Of a DNA stretch of 64,000 nucleotides, positions 1 to 10,493 are shown piece after piece. Below the pieces are notes generated by a model, which was given only the letters and a program-made list of their open reading frames with translations, did not search any database and had not been told where the DNA came from. Each line of letters starts with the position of its first letter. Position 1 is the stretch's first letter. Origin of the DNA: Candidatus Altimarinota bacterium (lineage in GTDB: Bacteria; Patescibacteriota; Gracilibacteria; BD1-5; UBA6164); the NCBI GenBank assembly GCA_027019405.1, contig JALUWO010000125.1:1-64000 (forward strand), written 5' to 3'. The position numbers and the translations under genes are program-made.

Positions 1-367
1 TAAAATAAAAAAAGAAAAAGAAATAAAAGATAATTCTATCAAAAAAAATGTAATTTTAAAAGAAAAAGTAAATAAAATAAAAGAAAAAATAATTAAACAC
101 AAAGAAGAAACTCAAAAAATATTAAAACAATTAATAATAAAAAAAATTGATAATAAAATTAATCAATTTAAAAATAATATAAAGTTTATAAATCTTAATA
201 AAAATAAAAAAGCTATATTATTATCATATATAATAAAAAAAATTGATGATAAAATTAATCAAAAAGAAAATATAGCAAATAGAACAGAAATTTTATGAAT
301 TCAAATTGAAATATATAAATATTTAAAAAATCAATTTATAAAATTAAAAGAAGATGTAGAATTATAA
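1..367 (+). CDS. C-terminal part of a coiled-coil protein (start outside window)
   Basis: The open frame enters from the left edge and ends at TAA 365-367. About 121 residues are visible. They are almost entirely Lys, Glu, Ile, Asn and Leu in heptad-like order, as expected of a long coiled coil, with one TGA-encoded Gly near residue 98. No catalytic motif is visible and I do not recognise the family. The last codons lie inside a perfect palindrome that also forms the C-terminus of the convergent gene on the other strand, so both proteins end in KEDVEL. Confidence 0.6.
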
Positions 368-380
368 TTCTACATCTTCT
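349..380. terminator. Bidirectional palindromic terminator shared by two convergent genes
   Basis: Perfect 16-bp inverted repeat (AGAAGATGTAGAATTA and its complement) with a T-run on the right. It contains both stop codons of the converging genes. Confidence 0.75.
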
Positions 381-1372
381 TTTTTTAAATCACTATTTTT
401 AAAAAATTTTTCAATATACAACCTTTTATAAAAAAGATATGTAAAGACTAAAACAAAAACATATTTTACAATATCAAAAAATTCTTGAAAAATAGAAACT
501 ATAAAATTATTTAAGTAAAAATTTCAATAATAAGAACTTATTTGATCTTTTATATTTTTTACCATATCTTGATTAATATTGTGATGTTGATAACTATTAT
601 ATAATCATTGTATATCTAATATATCAAATATTGATGTAGTAAAAATTCATAATATAGAACCTATAATAGAAAATACAATTCATAAAATAATTGATAATAA
701 TAAAAAATTTCAAACTATTCTCCACCAATTTCAATCAGTTATTTTTACTGATCTAATAAAATCATCTTTTGTATAACTATTATTATCCACTGCAGAAGTT
801 ATTGAAAAATTTATTTTTACTCATCTATAAATCATAAAAATAAACATAACAAATAATCCAAAAAATAATATTTTCAATCAATAAGATACTAATAATACTA
901 TACTTAAATATTTTCAAATAATAAATAATACTCATCAAAAAGATATAATATAAAAGGGAATCAAAACTATATATGCAAATATATGCCAATAAGTATCAAA
1001 AGAAGGAATAATACTATTAAATCAATATTTTATATTCTCTTTTATATCAATAACTTTATCCTCAAAAATATCTTTTGTTGTTTTTATAGTTGCTAATAAA
1101 AATCAAACAAAAAATGTTATATATAACAAAAATCAAACTATTATAAAGAAAAATAATATAAGATAAAAAGGATTAGAAAATATATTTATATTATTTATAG
1201 AATTTAAATTTCAAAGTAAAACATAACTAACAAAATTCCAAATAAAAATTCATATAAATAATTTATAAATATAAATTGGAAAAACTAAATATAAAAAATT
1301 CTTTTTATCACTAAATAATAAATTATAAGTTTCTTCTATTCTATCAAAAACTCAAGCTTTTAGTTCCTTCAT
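362..1372 (-). CDS. Multi-pass membrane protein, unknown function (336 aa)
   Basis: Read with TGA=Gly this is one continuous 336-codon frame from ATG 1372 to TAA 362-364. The N-terminal cytoplasmic stretch is followed by about six hydrophobic segments. A polar middle (around residues 205-225) precedes a Gly-rich transmembrane pair. The pattern of long hydrophobic helices with conserved-looking Gly resembles DUF975 or glycerophosphodiester-phosphodiesterase membrane-domain proteins, but I cannot assign it. It is convergent with the coiled-coil gene, its stop overlaps that gene's stop by 6 bp, and it is divergent from the small membrane protein at 1458. Confidence 0.7.
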
Positions 1373-1457
1373 AATACAAAAATTTGAAATAATATATAAA
1401 ACAAGTATAGTACAATTACTTTAAAAAGTAAATTTTAATTTTTATAATTTTTTTATT

Positions 1458-1865
1458 ATGCTATTTATAATGCAACATGCTATTTTATTTGCTATTATCT
1501 GAATAATATTATTAATTCTACCTTTTGTTTTATCATTTATTTTCTACAAAAAAAATATTAAAAAATTAGCTCCAAATTTTAATATTTCAAATATAAGAGT
1601 TTTTATAGATACTTTTATAGCTTTATTATGAGCTAATATAATTACATGAATTATATCACTTTTTATATTAAATTGAATTGTATTACTAGCAATCCAAGCA
1701 ATATTATTTTTCTTTATTTTAAAAATAATATTATCTAAAAAAGATTGAATAGATAAAAAAAATGCAAATCAAATTGCATCAAATACAGTATGAGCAGTAT
1801 ACTGAATAATGTTATTAATATGAGTTATTTTAGCTTGAATTATTATGGCATTAATTATGCATTAA
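1458..1865 (+). CDS. Small membrane protein (135 aa)
   Basis: ATG 1458 to TAA 1863-1865, with ten or so TGA glycines falling inside hydrophobic stretches, which supports the code. There are probably four membrane segments: residues 8-28, 47-65, 66-88 and 112-133. No SD precedes the ATG. The family is not recognised. It stands alone: the 85 bp upstream hold the divergent promoter region and a strong hairpin follows. Confidence 0.7.
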
Positions 1866-1870
1866 AAAAT

Positions 1871-1902
1871 AAAAAAGTTTAGCAAATTTGCTAAACTTTT
1901 TT
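1871..1902. terminator. Bidirectional intrinsic terminator
   Basis: AAAAAAGTTTAGCAAA pairs with its complement and is followed by T-runs on both strands. It lies between the convergent ends of the 135-aa gene and glyS. Confidence 0.8.
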
Positions 1903-3319
1903 ATTTTAACCTTTCTCTCAACCACTCATTTAATTCACTAATTTTCACTATTTCTTGTTCCATAGAATCTCTATGTCTAACTGTAACATTACCTTCATCA
2001 TAGTTACTTGAATCAACAGTTACACAAAAAGGCACTCAAATTTCATCCATTCTAGCATATCTCTTCCCTATTGAACCAACTTCATCATATTCACACATAA
2101 AATCTTCAGATAATTGAGAAAAAATTTCTTTTGCTAAATCTCCAATTTTCTTAACCACAGGAAGTACTCAAACTTTTATTGGAGCAACTCTTGGTTCAAA
2201 TTTTAGATAAGTTCTATTATTTTCTTCATCAATAGTATAAGCATCAAGCATTGTAGCAAGTAAAAGTCTAGTTAATCAAACTGAGGGTTCAATTACATAA
2301 GGAATATATTTTCTATTTGTAACTGGATCAAAATAACTCATATCTTGTTTTGATTCAGCCATATGTGCTTTTAAATCAAAATCAGTTCTATCAGCTATAC
2401 CCCATAATTCCCCCCAACCAAAAGGATATTTATATTCTATATCAGTAGTAGCATTTGAATAATGAGATAATTCATCTTGTTCATGATCTCTTAATTTCAA
2501 ATTTTCTTTTTCTATACCTAAAGTATTAGTTAAGAAGTTCATACAATTATTTTTCCACTCAGCATGAGCTTCTAAATCTTTTCATGGCTCTACAAAATAT
2601 TCTATCTCCATTTGTTCAAACTCTCTTGTTCTAAATATAAAGTTACCTGGAGTAATTTCATTTCTAAAAGCTTTACCAACTTGAGCTACTCCAAAAGGAA
2701 TTTTTTTTCTAGAAGTTCTTAATATATTTGGAAAATCTACAAAAATACCTTGAGCTGTTTCTGGTCTTAAATAAATTGTAGAAGAACTATCATCAGTTAC
2801 TCATTGAGAAGTTCTAAACATAAGATTAAATTGTTTTGCTTCAGTCCAATCTCATGGTTCACCAGTTTCTGGATTCAAAACATTTTCATCTCTCATAACT
2901 TTAGTTTGAATTTCTAAACTCCAAGATTCAGGAACTAGATTATTAACTCAATATTTTTCTTTTAAATAATTTTCAGCATCATCTAAATTTTCAATTAAAT
3001 CTTCAAGAAGTTTATCTGCTCTAAATCTTTGATTTGTTTTTTTATCATCAATTAAAGGGTCTGAAAAACCTCATACATGTCCTGATGCAACCCAAGTTTG
3101 TGGATTCATTAAAATAGCAGCATCAAGTGATACCATATTTGTTTTCTTTTGAACAAATTCCTTTAACCAAAGATTCTTTATATTTTCTTTTAATAAACTA
3201 CCATAAGGACCATAATCCCAAGCATTTGCAAGTCCTCAATAAATTTCAGAACCAGCATAAACAAATCATCTATTTTTTGCTAGATTAACTATATCCTGCA
3301 TATTTAATTTTGTTGTCAT
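1901..3319 (-). CDS. glyS: Glycyl-tRNA synthetase, alpha2 single-chain type
   Basis: 472 aa, the length usual for dimeric alpha2 GlyRS (the type of Gram-positives, archaea and eukaryotes) rather than alpha2beta2. Visible class II features are the N-terminal [11 protein letters not shown] motif (residues 28-38), motif 2 FRNEI followed by a [12 protein letters not shown] stretch in mid-protein, a C-terminal anticodon-binding domain with RVAPIKVGVLP, and the [13 protein letters not shown] motif typical of HGTP anticodon domains. In a code-25 organism this enzyme must charge both GGN-reading tRNAs and the special UGA-reading tRNA-Gly. The gene itself mixes GGN and TGA glycines. It lies behind a T-box-like leader (separate entry), 200 bp downstream of leuA on the same strand. 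Confidence 0.95.
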
Positions 3320-3339
3320 AATTTCATTGTTAAAAATTA

Positions 3340-3516
3340 AAACTATAAAACCCCAAGAAATCTATAAGGTTTTATAAATTTCTTGGGGTTCTTTTTAATT
3401 TTAAAAGAACGGTTCCACCCAATTTTTTAACTTTTATAATAAATAAATATTCTATTCTGCTTTACCATCACAGACATAACAAATAAATTATTTACTATCT
3501 GCTTAAGAGAATAATT
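3340..3516 (-). promoter_or_regulatory. T-box-like riboswitch leader of glyS
   Basis: On the minus strand, between the leuA stop and glyS, lies the T-box core GGGTGGAACCG (3410-3420). It is followed by alternative hairpins: GTTCTTTT/AAAAAGAAC, then a strong CCCCAAGAAA-type terminator stem (about 3347-3392) with a T-rich tail. Upstream (3445-3512) a short stem I can be drawn: outer helix ATTCT/AGAAT and inner helix CAGATA/TGTCTG. These enclose an internal loop whose 3' side reads TGATGGTAAAGC. GGT followed by A is a plausible glycine specifier; TGA is present in the same loop. T-boxes sense uncharged tRNA and allow read-through into synthetase genes. Structure is drawn by hand. Confidence 0.7.
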
Positions 3517-3519
3517 ATT

Positions 3520-5073
3520 TTATCAGTTTTGTAAAGAATTTTTATTATTTTTATCTCTTAATATTCTATCTAATCAATTTAAATAAGCATTAATTGATGC
3601 TTTAACAATATCTTTATTTATAGATTCTTCTTCATAAATTATATCTCAAATCTTTAATTTCATATATACTTTTGCTAAAGCTTCTGTCTTTTTTCATAAT
3701 GCATCAATTGTAAAATCTATTAATTCAACTTCATTTTCTAAATCATATTTTTTCTTAATAGTTTTAAAAATTGCATCAACTGGTCATACTCAATATTCTT
3801 TTACATGATTTTCAGAATTTTTAGAATAAAATATTGATTCTGCCAAAATTCTTTCTTCTCAAGTCAAAGTAACATTATAATCATCTAAACTTACATATCT
3901 TTTTATTTCAAATCAATTAGAATTTAAAAGTTCTCTTATATCATCCATTTCAATATAATCTCTAGTTTTTGTTAATTGCATAAATTTATCATAAAATAAA
4001 TCTAATTTATCTTCTTCTAAATCTATCAAAAAATATTTTTTTATTGCATTTTTTAATCAAGCTCTTCAAGATAAATTTGTAAGAAAAAAACTTTGTTCTC
4101 TAACTAATCATATCTCTTCTGGTGAAAGTATTTCATAAGTATCACTTCTTTTATTAACTCAATCTTGATGAATTCAAGATCAATGAGTATGAACTCATCT
4201 TCAAATTATTGGAAATTTCTCAGGAATTCTTTCTCAAACAATTTCTGAAATTCTTGTAACAAGAGGATAAATATTTTCTAAAACTATTTTTTCATTTAAT
4301 TCTAATTGAAAATAATCTCTACATTTTATTAAATTTGTAATAACTTGTACTAAATCAGTATTTCAAGCTCTTTCTCAAAATAAAGGAGGAAATGTTCATT
4401 GTATCATATCAGCTCAAGCTAAAAGTGCAGCTAAACTATTTGCACTAGCATTTCATAAATCATTATGAGCATGAATACTTAAATCAACATTATTTCAAAC
4501 TATTTTTCTTGACTGAGTTATTATTTCTTTAATTTGTTCAGGTTGAGCAAATCAAACAGTATCTGGAATATTTATTATTTCAGCTCAATATTGTTTAGCT
4601 ACTTCTATTACTTTATATAAAAAATCTCTTTCAGTTCTAAGAGCATCTTCTGGTGAAAACATAAGTTTTCATTTTCATTTTAATAAATCATTTGTATATC
4701 AAACATATTTTTTTACTGATTCTAAAATTTCTTCTTGATTTTTTCATAATTTTTCCCTATGACTTGGTGAAGTTCATATAAAAGTATGAATTCAATAATT
4801 ATTTCCATCTTTTAAAGCTTCATAAGCTTGATTTATATCTTCTATATTTGCTCTTGCAAGAGAATAAACTCTAGCATTAACCATTTTTGAAACTTTATCT
4901 ATTGCTTCAAAATCATCACTAGAAGCTCTAGCAAATCATACTTCTATAGAATCAACTCAAAACTCATCCAAAACTTTTGATATTTGAATTTTATCATCTA
5001 CTTTTGCAATTTTTTTTGAACCTTGAAATCAATCCCTAAGAGAAGTATCAAAAATTTCTACTTTTTTATTCAT
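3520..5073 (-). CDS. leuA: 2-isopropylmalate synthase
   Basis: 517 aa, normal for LeuA. The N-terminal HMGL-like TIM barrel shows FDTSLRDGFQG (residues 8-18, metal/substrate DTxLRDG motif), the HAHNDLGNA motif (about residues 200-208) with the metal-binding His pair, and the conserved GIHQDG/TNLSGRAG region. The C-terminal third has the regulatory (LeuA dimer) domain with a conserved GVGPVDA. It condenses acetyl-CoA with 2-oxoisovalerate, the first step of leucine synthesis. Homocitrate or citramalate synthase are alternatives; the C-terminal domain and the leucine-rich leader upstream favour LeuA. Its ATG overlaps the end of the 120-aa gene before it. Leucine biosynthesis is rare in this kind of reduced genome. 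Confidence 0.9.
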
Positions 5074-5428
5074 AATTATTTATAATTATATTATAAGTTG
5101 ATTTAAAATTTTCTTTAACTTTTTTTAATTCTTTTATTCTTTTTTCTTCCAAAGCTTTAGAATAATTTTCTTTTAAAAATAAAGGAATATAAACCTGCTT
5201 TATTTTATATTTATCAATAAAATAAAAATTAATATGAAAAGGAGAAAAACTATAAATACTTCAATCTAACTGAAAAGAAAAATCTAAAAAATTAAAAATA
5301 ATCTCATCTCCTCAATCCAATATTATTTTTAAGTTTGTATTTCATTCAAATTTAACTTTTTCTTCTTCTGGAAGTGAATCTAAATCAAAATAAAATTCTT
5401 TACTATCAAAATTATTATTAATTTCCAT
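5066..5428 (-). CDS. Hypothetical acidic protein (120 aa) translated ahead of leuA
   Basis: ATG 5428 to TAA 5066-5068. The stop codon overlaps the leuA ATG, so the two are translationally coupled. The first 80 residues are acidic and beta-like with several aromatic residues, and the tail is a Lys/Glu helix. No motif is recognised. It lies between the putative attenuator terminator and leuA, so it would be controlled together with leuA. Confidence 0.65.
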
Positions 5429-5447
5429 TTTTTATAATTTAAAAAAT

Positions 5448-5481
5448 TAAAAAACTCTCTTTTTTACTAAGAGAGTTTTTA
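5448..5481 (-). terminator. Putative attenuator terminator of the leu operon
   Basis: On the minus strand AAAAACTCTCTT pairs with AAGAGAGTTTTT around an AGTAAA loop, followed by a T-run. It sits between the leucine-rich leader peptide and the 120-aa gene. Its 5' arm contains CTCTTAG, complementary to CTAAGAG at the end of the leader-peptide ORF, so an alternative antiterminator pairing is possible. Confidence 0.7.
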
Positions 5482-5505
5482 ATAGCAATATTTTTTATAG
5501 CTAAA

Positions 5506-5574
5506 TTAAATACCTCTTAGGCTATTTCCTAAAAGTAATAATAAAACAGCTAATGTAATATTTACTATTCTCAT
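5506..5574 (-). CDS. Leucine-rich leader peptide (22 aa)
   Basis: ATG 5574 to TAA 5506-5508, encoding MRIVNITLAVLLLLLGNSLRGI. Five consecutive leucines (TTA TTA TTA CTT TTA) are followed by GGN glycines and another Leu. The peptide lies between a sigma70-like promoter and a hairpin terminator and two genes upstream of leuA, the arrangement of a classical leu attenuator. The CTAAGAG segment over the Ser-Leu-Arg codons is complementary to the terminator's 5' arm. A ribosome at the stop codon would cover it; one stalled on the Leu run could leave it free. It could instead be a small membrane peptide. Confidence 0.6.
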   Translation of the reverse strand: MRIVNITLAVLLLLLGNSLRGI

Positions 5575-5601
5575 ATAATTATTATCTTAATTAATATATC
5601 T

Positions 5602-5631
5602 TATATATAATTATTTTTTTATATAAGTCAA
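5602..5631 (-). promoter_or_regulatory. Promoter of the leu leader
   Basis: Minus strand: TTGACT (5626-5631) and TATATA (5602-5607), 18 bp apart, 28 bp before the leader-peptide ATG. Confidence 0.55.
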
Positions 5632-5643
5632 TAAAAAATAAAA

Positions 5644-5913
5644 TTATTTTTCTATTTTTAAAGCTTCTTTATGAATTCTATTCCAAATATCTTCTATAAA
5701 GCCTTTATCTAAATTATATTCTTTTCAGGTTTCAATTTTATCATTTAAAACTTCATTCCATCTATCTTTTTGTAATGGATTCATTCATATTTCCTTTTTT
5801 ACTTTTCATATTTCATCTACTAAAGTAAATCTTCTAAAAAGTAAATATAATATTTCCCTATCTATTCAATCTATTTGTTCTCTAAATATTTTTAATAATT
5901 CTTTGTTTTCCAT
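5644..5913 (-). CDS. Chorismate mutase, AroQ class
   Basis: 89 aa, the size of a stand-alone AroQ domain. The helical pattern matches the family: FREQIDGIDREILYLLFRR (residues 10-28, with the substrate-binding Arg), then VDEIGKVKKE with the conserved Lys, and NPLQKDRWNEVL in helix 2/3. It converts chorismate to prephenate on the way to Phe and Tyr. It starts 5 bp after the stop of the SLH protein gene, so the two are probably cotranscribed. No other aromatic pathway gene is in the window. Confidence 0.85.
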
Positions 5914-5918
5914 ATATC

Positions 5919-6569
5919 TTAATCATTAAACAATTGAGTAATATCAATTCAAAATTCTTTATCAATAGAAGCTTCATCACTATATTTTTTAGTATCTTTT
6001 ACTTTTTTTACTTCTGCTTCTCTTAACTTAATAGAAAAATCAGCTATTTTAAATACCCATCATCTAGTTGCATCAGTATTATAATCTGTAAATTTTTTAA
6101 CTATTCATTTTGAAACTGCAAAATCAACTATTTGTTCTTGCCAATTTTTTGGATTTTTAGGATCATAACTATAATCAAATCAAATAGCTTTTATAAGCAT
6201 TCATAAAGTTTCTGTTTTTGTAATTGGATCTTCTGGTCTAAAAAGTTTATTTTTTGAAATTAAATTATTTTCAACTAAAGGCTCAATATTTACACATGCC
6301 CAAGAATTTGGTTTTGTAGATGTTAAATCTTTAAATAATCATTTACAAGTAGATGATTTTTTTAATCAAGCAACTCATCTAGTAATAGCTCAAATTTCTT
6401 GTCTTAAAACATCTGAATCAAGATTATACTTTACAGGATTATCCATATGATTATTTATAATTCATCTTTTTGCTAAATCATTTGCAGAGCTTAATTGTTC
6501 ATTTGTATAAGCAAAAGCTCATCAAATTAAAAAAAATCAAAAAGAAACTCAAATTAATATTTTTTTCAT
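5919..6569 (-). CDS. Secreted protein with SLH-type domain (216 aa)
   Basis: A signal peptide is clear: MKKILIGVSFGFFLIGGAFAY with cleavage after AFA. Mid-protein the FRPEDPITKTETLGMLIKA stretch (around residue 100) matches the S-layer homology pattern, which binds secondary cell-wall polymers. An SLH-like second half follows with WQEQIVDFAVSKGIV. Two cysteines (STCKG and WACVN) may form a disulfide. Probably anchored to the outside of the wall. The downstream chorismate mutase gene is 5 bp away. Confidence 0.7.
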
Positions 6570-6664
6570 AAAACTTAATAATAAAAAAATAAATACTCTT
6601 TAAATATAATATTTTTAATATTTTATGCAAAATAAAAGATATTTACAAATAAATAAATATCTTT

Positions 6665-7993
6665 TTAATCTCATATATCTAATAATTTTTCTATTTTTTG
6701 TATTTTTAAAAATAAATCTATTAATTCTTCATTTAAATCATCAAGTTTATCATATTCTCAATTTAAAAATAATTTTGATTTCTTTTTTTCAATTTCTTCA
6801 TACTCCTTTTTCAATATCTCATAATAATCTTCTAAATTTGTTTCATCTACTTCTTCTTCATCATCTTTATCATTTTCATCATCTATAAAATTTTTATCAT
6901 CATAAATTCAAACATTAACTTCTCTATTAATAAATTCATTTCAAATCAAATCTACATTATCTGACAATAAATAATCTAAATTATCTTGAGTTATTTTATT
7001 CTCAGTCTCTTCAAAAACATCATTTACTTTAATTGTATTTTTTTCTAAAAATAATATTTTATCTTTATTTTCTTCAGCTTGATTTTTTAGCTGATTTATA
7101 TCATCAATTTCTTCAGTAACTAAATAATCTTTTTGTAATTTAGGATTTTGTTTTAAAACTTCAAAATATTTTATTATCAAATTTAAAAAATCTTCAAAAT
7201 CATCTATACTATTAATTTTCTGTATAATTTTATCTATATCTATTCATGAATATTTTAATCTATAAAGTTTTAAAAAAATAATTTTATAAACTCTTTTAAG
7301 TCTATCCTTTTTTGATTCTACTTTATTTTTAAGTTTTAATCTAAAATAATTTTTTCATATAAATTTTAAAATCTTAGGATATATTTTTAAAACTTTTGAA
7401 TTTCAAATTTCTTTCTTAAAATCATTCTTAAAATTTTCTTGTCTTTCCTCAGTCTTATCATCATTTAATTCATAATAATGATTTTTTACTATTTGTTTTT
7501 TTTCTTCACTCAAAACATTAATAGAATCTAAAAAATTATTAGTTTCTTTAAATTTTAAACTTATTTTAATTAAATCATCTTTATCTAAAATATTATGTTT
7601 TTCCAAAGCTTCCAGAACAGGATAATTATAATTTCTTCTTAAATCATTATTTTTTAAAAAAATATTTTCAAATGAGAGATTTTTATCAAGTAAATTAAAA
7701 AATTTTGTTTCTAAAATATTTTTTCTTTTAAGTTCTAAAGGGAAAATATTCAAAGCTTTTTTAAAAGAATTTTTTAAAATTTCTTTATCATTTAATTCTG
7801 GATTATCCAATTTTTCAAGCTGGAAAGCTACATTTATAAATCTTTTAAATCATAAATTCTCTTGAGAAAAAACAATATCTAAAAAATTACCAAATTCTTT
7901 TTTGAATTTAGATTCTATTTTATTCAATTTTTCTGCATTTTCTTTTCTTGTTTGCAGAAGTTTCAACTCAAGATTTTCTAGATTATTTTTCAT
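6665..7993 (-). CDS. Large acidic/coiled-coil hypothetical protein (442 aa)
   Basis: ATG 7993 to TAA 6665-6667, with only five or so TGA glycines in 442 codons. It is very rich in Lys, Asn, Glu, Asp and Leu. An alpha-helical N-terminal half is followed by a basic patch (about residues 200-240). After that comes a strongly acidic stretch (DDENDKDDEEEVDE, about residues 385-398) and a terminal coiled coil. No signal peptide, membrane segment or enzyme motif. Family not recognised. Confidence 0.6.
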
Positions 7994-8029
7994 AAATTTA
8001 TTTTATCATAAAAATTATTTAAAAACAAA

Positions 8030-8053
8030 AAAGATGCTATTTATAGCATCTTT
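8030..8053. terminator. Terminator hairpin downstream of htpX
   Basis: AAAGATGCTA TTTA TAGCATCTTT, an inverted repeat just beyond the htpX stop. Confidence 0.65.
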
Positions 8054-8058
8054 AATTC

Positions 8059-8976
8059 CTATACTCTTAAATTTTCCAAAGCTTTTATTCTATCATCTAA
8101 ACTTGGATGACTAGCAAATAAACTAGCTAATCATCTTCCTCTTTTTGATTCTATTTTAAAAGCTGACAAATTATCTTCTTTTCAATCTTCACTATGAATC
8201 AAAACTGGTTCCATTTTCTTTAATGCTAATAATGCATTTATCATTTTTTCTTTTCCTAAAAATCTAGCACTTCCCTCATCAGCTTTAAATTCTCTATATC
8301 TACTAAAGCACATAGCAATCATAGAAGCTAAAATTCATAATAATAATTCAAAAATTATTGAAGTAATATAATATCCCCAACCAGGCTCATCAGAATCTTT
8401 ATTTAATTGTGAATCAACAATATTTGCAAGAATTCTAGCAAAAAATATCACAAAAGTATTTAATACTCATTGCAATAAAGTCATTGTTACCATATCTCAA
8501 TTTAATATATGAGACATTTCATGACCAATAACTCATTTTATTTCATCTTCATTCATATTATCAAGTAATCAGCTTGAAACAGCTACTAAACTACTATTTT
8601 TTGATGCTCAAGTTGCAAATGCATTTGGTTCAGAATCTTGATAAATTCAAACTTCTGGCATTTTTATTCTATTTCTTGTAGACAATTCTTCTACTATATC
8701 CCAAACTACTTTTTCTTTATTATTTAAATTTACTGCATCCTGAGGATTTATAACTTGTATATTATAAGTTCTTTTTGCCATCCATTTTGACATAAATAAA
8801 CTTATAAAAGAACCAGCAAATCACCAAACTGCAGCAAAAATTAATAAGCTAGTATAACTATATCAATATCAACTTACACTTATTCAAAAAACTTTTTCAA
8901 TTATAAATAAAACAATACTTATAACTAATATTACAGCAATATTTGTAAGTAAAAATAATCATATTCTTTTAAACAT
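8059..8976 (-). CDS. htpX: HtpX-type membrane zinc metalloprotease (M48)
   Basis: 305 aa, close to the usual 285-300. Two N-terminal membrane helices (residues 10-30 and 45-65) are followed by a cytoplasmic domain. This carries the zinc motif HEMSH in [13 protein letters not shown] (about residues 146-158) and the third ligand Glu in the [12 protein letters not shown] region. Two further hydrophobic segments lie between. It degrades damaged or misfolded membrane proteins. Many invariant glycines are TGA. It is monocistronic, downstream of the PolA-like gene on the same strand. Confidence 0.9.
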
Positions 8977-9052
8977 ACTTTTTATTTTTAATTAAATTTT
9001 AATATATATTTAGAAAAAATATTCTATATTTTTAATAATTTTTGTCAAACAA

Positions 9053-10378
9053 TTAAAATAAAGTTTTTTGAGTTTCCTCTTTAATATCTTTACTAATATT
9101 TTCCCCTAAAAATAAGTTAACTATTTCTAAATCATACTTTATATTATGTCCTACTATTAAAATATCTAAATCAAATAATTTTTCTAAAAATTCTTTTAAT
9201 TTTAAATCAGATACTTTATTTCATTTATGTAATCTATTTACATAAAAAATATTTTTATCATCTAGGTAGATACTTATTCAAACTAATTTTGCTTTTATTA
9301 TATTTAATGAAGTAGTTTCAGTATCAAAAACAATCTTTTTATATTTTTTTATTTTATTTAATAATAATTCCAATTTATTATCATCATCAATTATATCAAC
9401 ACTCAAATTTAAATCTTCCCAATTTTTTAATTTTGGAGCCTCTTTTCATAATAAGCTATGAAATTCTAACTTCTCAAATAATTTTTCAACATCATTGTTT
9501 AGATATTCTCATGGATTAAATTTATAATTATCTAAATTGAAATTATTAATATCAACATCCAATTTTATAGTTGCAAGTTTTTTACTTAAAAAAGCATTTT
9601 CTTCTGATTTTATAAGCTTTTCAAAAGTTTTTCATTTAAAAATTCAAAATATTTTTTTTATTTTTTCTTCTCAAAAATTTTGAACTAATATTTCTTTTCT
9701 TTCCTTTTCTGAAATATTCTCAAAATTATTTTCCTTTATAAAATTATAAATATCTTCTACTGATCAAATAATATTAATTAAATCAACTGCTTTTTTAGGT
9801 CAAAATCATTCAATTCAAGGAATATTATCAGCTTTATCTCATACAATAGCTAAATAATCAATTATCATCTTAGGTTCAACTCAGAATTTTTCTACAGTTT
9901 CTTTTATCCCAAACTTCTTTTTTTTCATTGTATCATAAATCTTTACATTATCTGAAACAAGACTAAATAAATCTTTATCTCAAGTTAATATATCAATTTC
10001 ATAATTATTATTTCAAGAATATTTTTTAGCTAAAGTTCAAATAACATCATCTGCTTCAACTCAAGAAACCTCAATAATAGGAACTTTCATCTTTCTTACC
10101 ATATCTTCAATTATTGGAATTTGACTTCTTAAATTATCAGGCATTTTATCTCTTGTAGCTTTATAATTAGAATCTATTTTATCTCTAAAAGTTCATCATT
10201 TAGCATCTTTTATAAATAAAATATAATCTGGTTTTTCTCTAATTAATTGATCTAAAAAAAATCTAGCAATACCAAAAACAGCATTTACAACTTCTCAATT
10301 CTTTGTTGTAAATTCAGGCATTCCAAAAAACATTCTATAAATAAAACTATTGGCATCTATCAAGTAAATTTTTTTCAT
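9053..10378 (-). CDS. PolA-type 5'-nuclease plus partial 3'-5' exonuclease, polymerase domain absent
   Basis: 441 aa against 850-930 for DNA polymerase I. The 5'-nuclease (FEN) domain is complete: YLIDANSFIYR at residues 4-14, GVEADDVIGTLA with the metal acidic residues, and the helix-three-turn-helix GDKADNIPGIEGFGPKKA. A DnaQ-like domain follows with DTETTSL (Exo I) and GHNIKYD (Exo II). The frame then ends in TAA before Exo III and the whole polymerase domain. No continuation is seen in any frame in the 76 bp before htpX. It could remove RNA primers or flaps. Either the polymerase part is encoded elsewhere or this is a truncated PolA that has become a stand-alone nuclease. Confidence 0.85.
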
Positions 10379-10448
10379 ATTTTCTTATTTTTGTTAAAAT
10401 AACTTTATATTATTCTACTATAAAACAAAAAAAAGCAAAAAATAATCT

Positions 10449-10478
10449 TTGACATTTTTAAAAAATAAATATTATAAT
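10449..10478 (+). promoter_or_regulatory. Sigma70-like promoter of the 92-aa gene
   Basis: TTGACA (10449-10454) and TATAAT (10473-10478), 18 bp apart: an almost perfect consensus, unusually strong for this window. Confidence 0.75.
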
Positions 10479-10493
10479 AGTCCATATAAAAAT

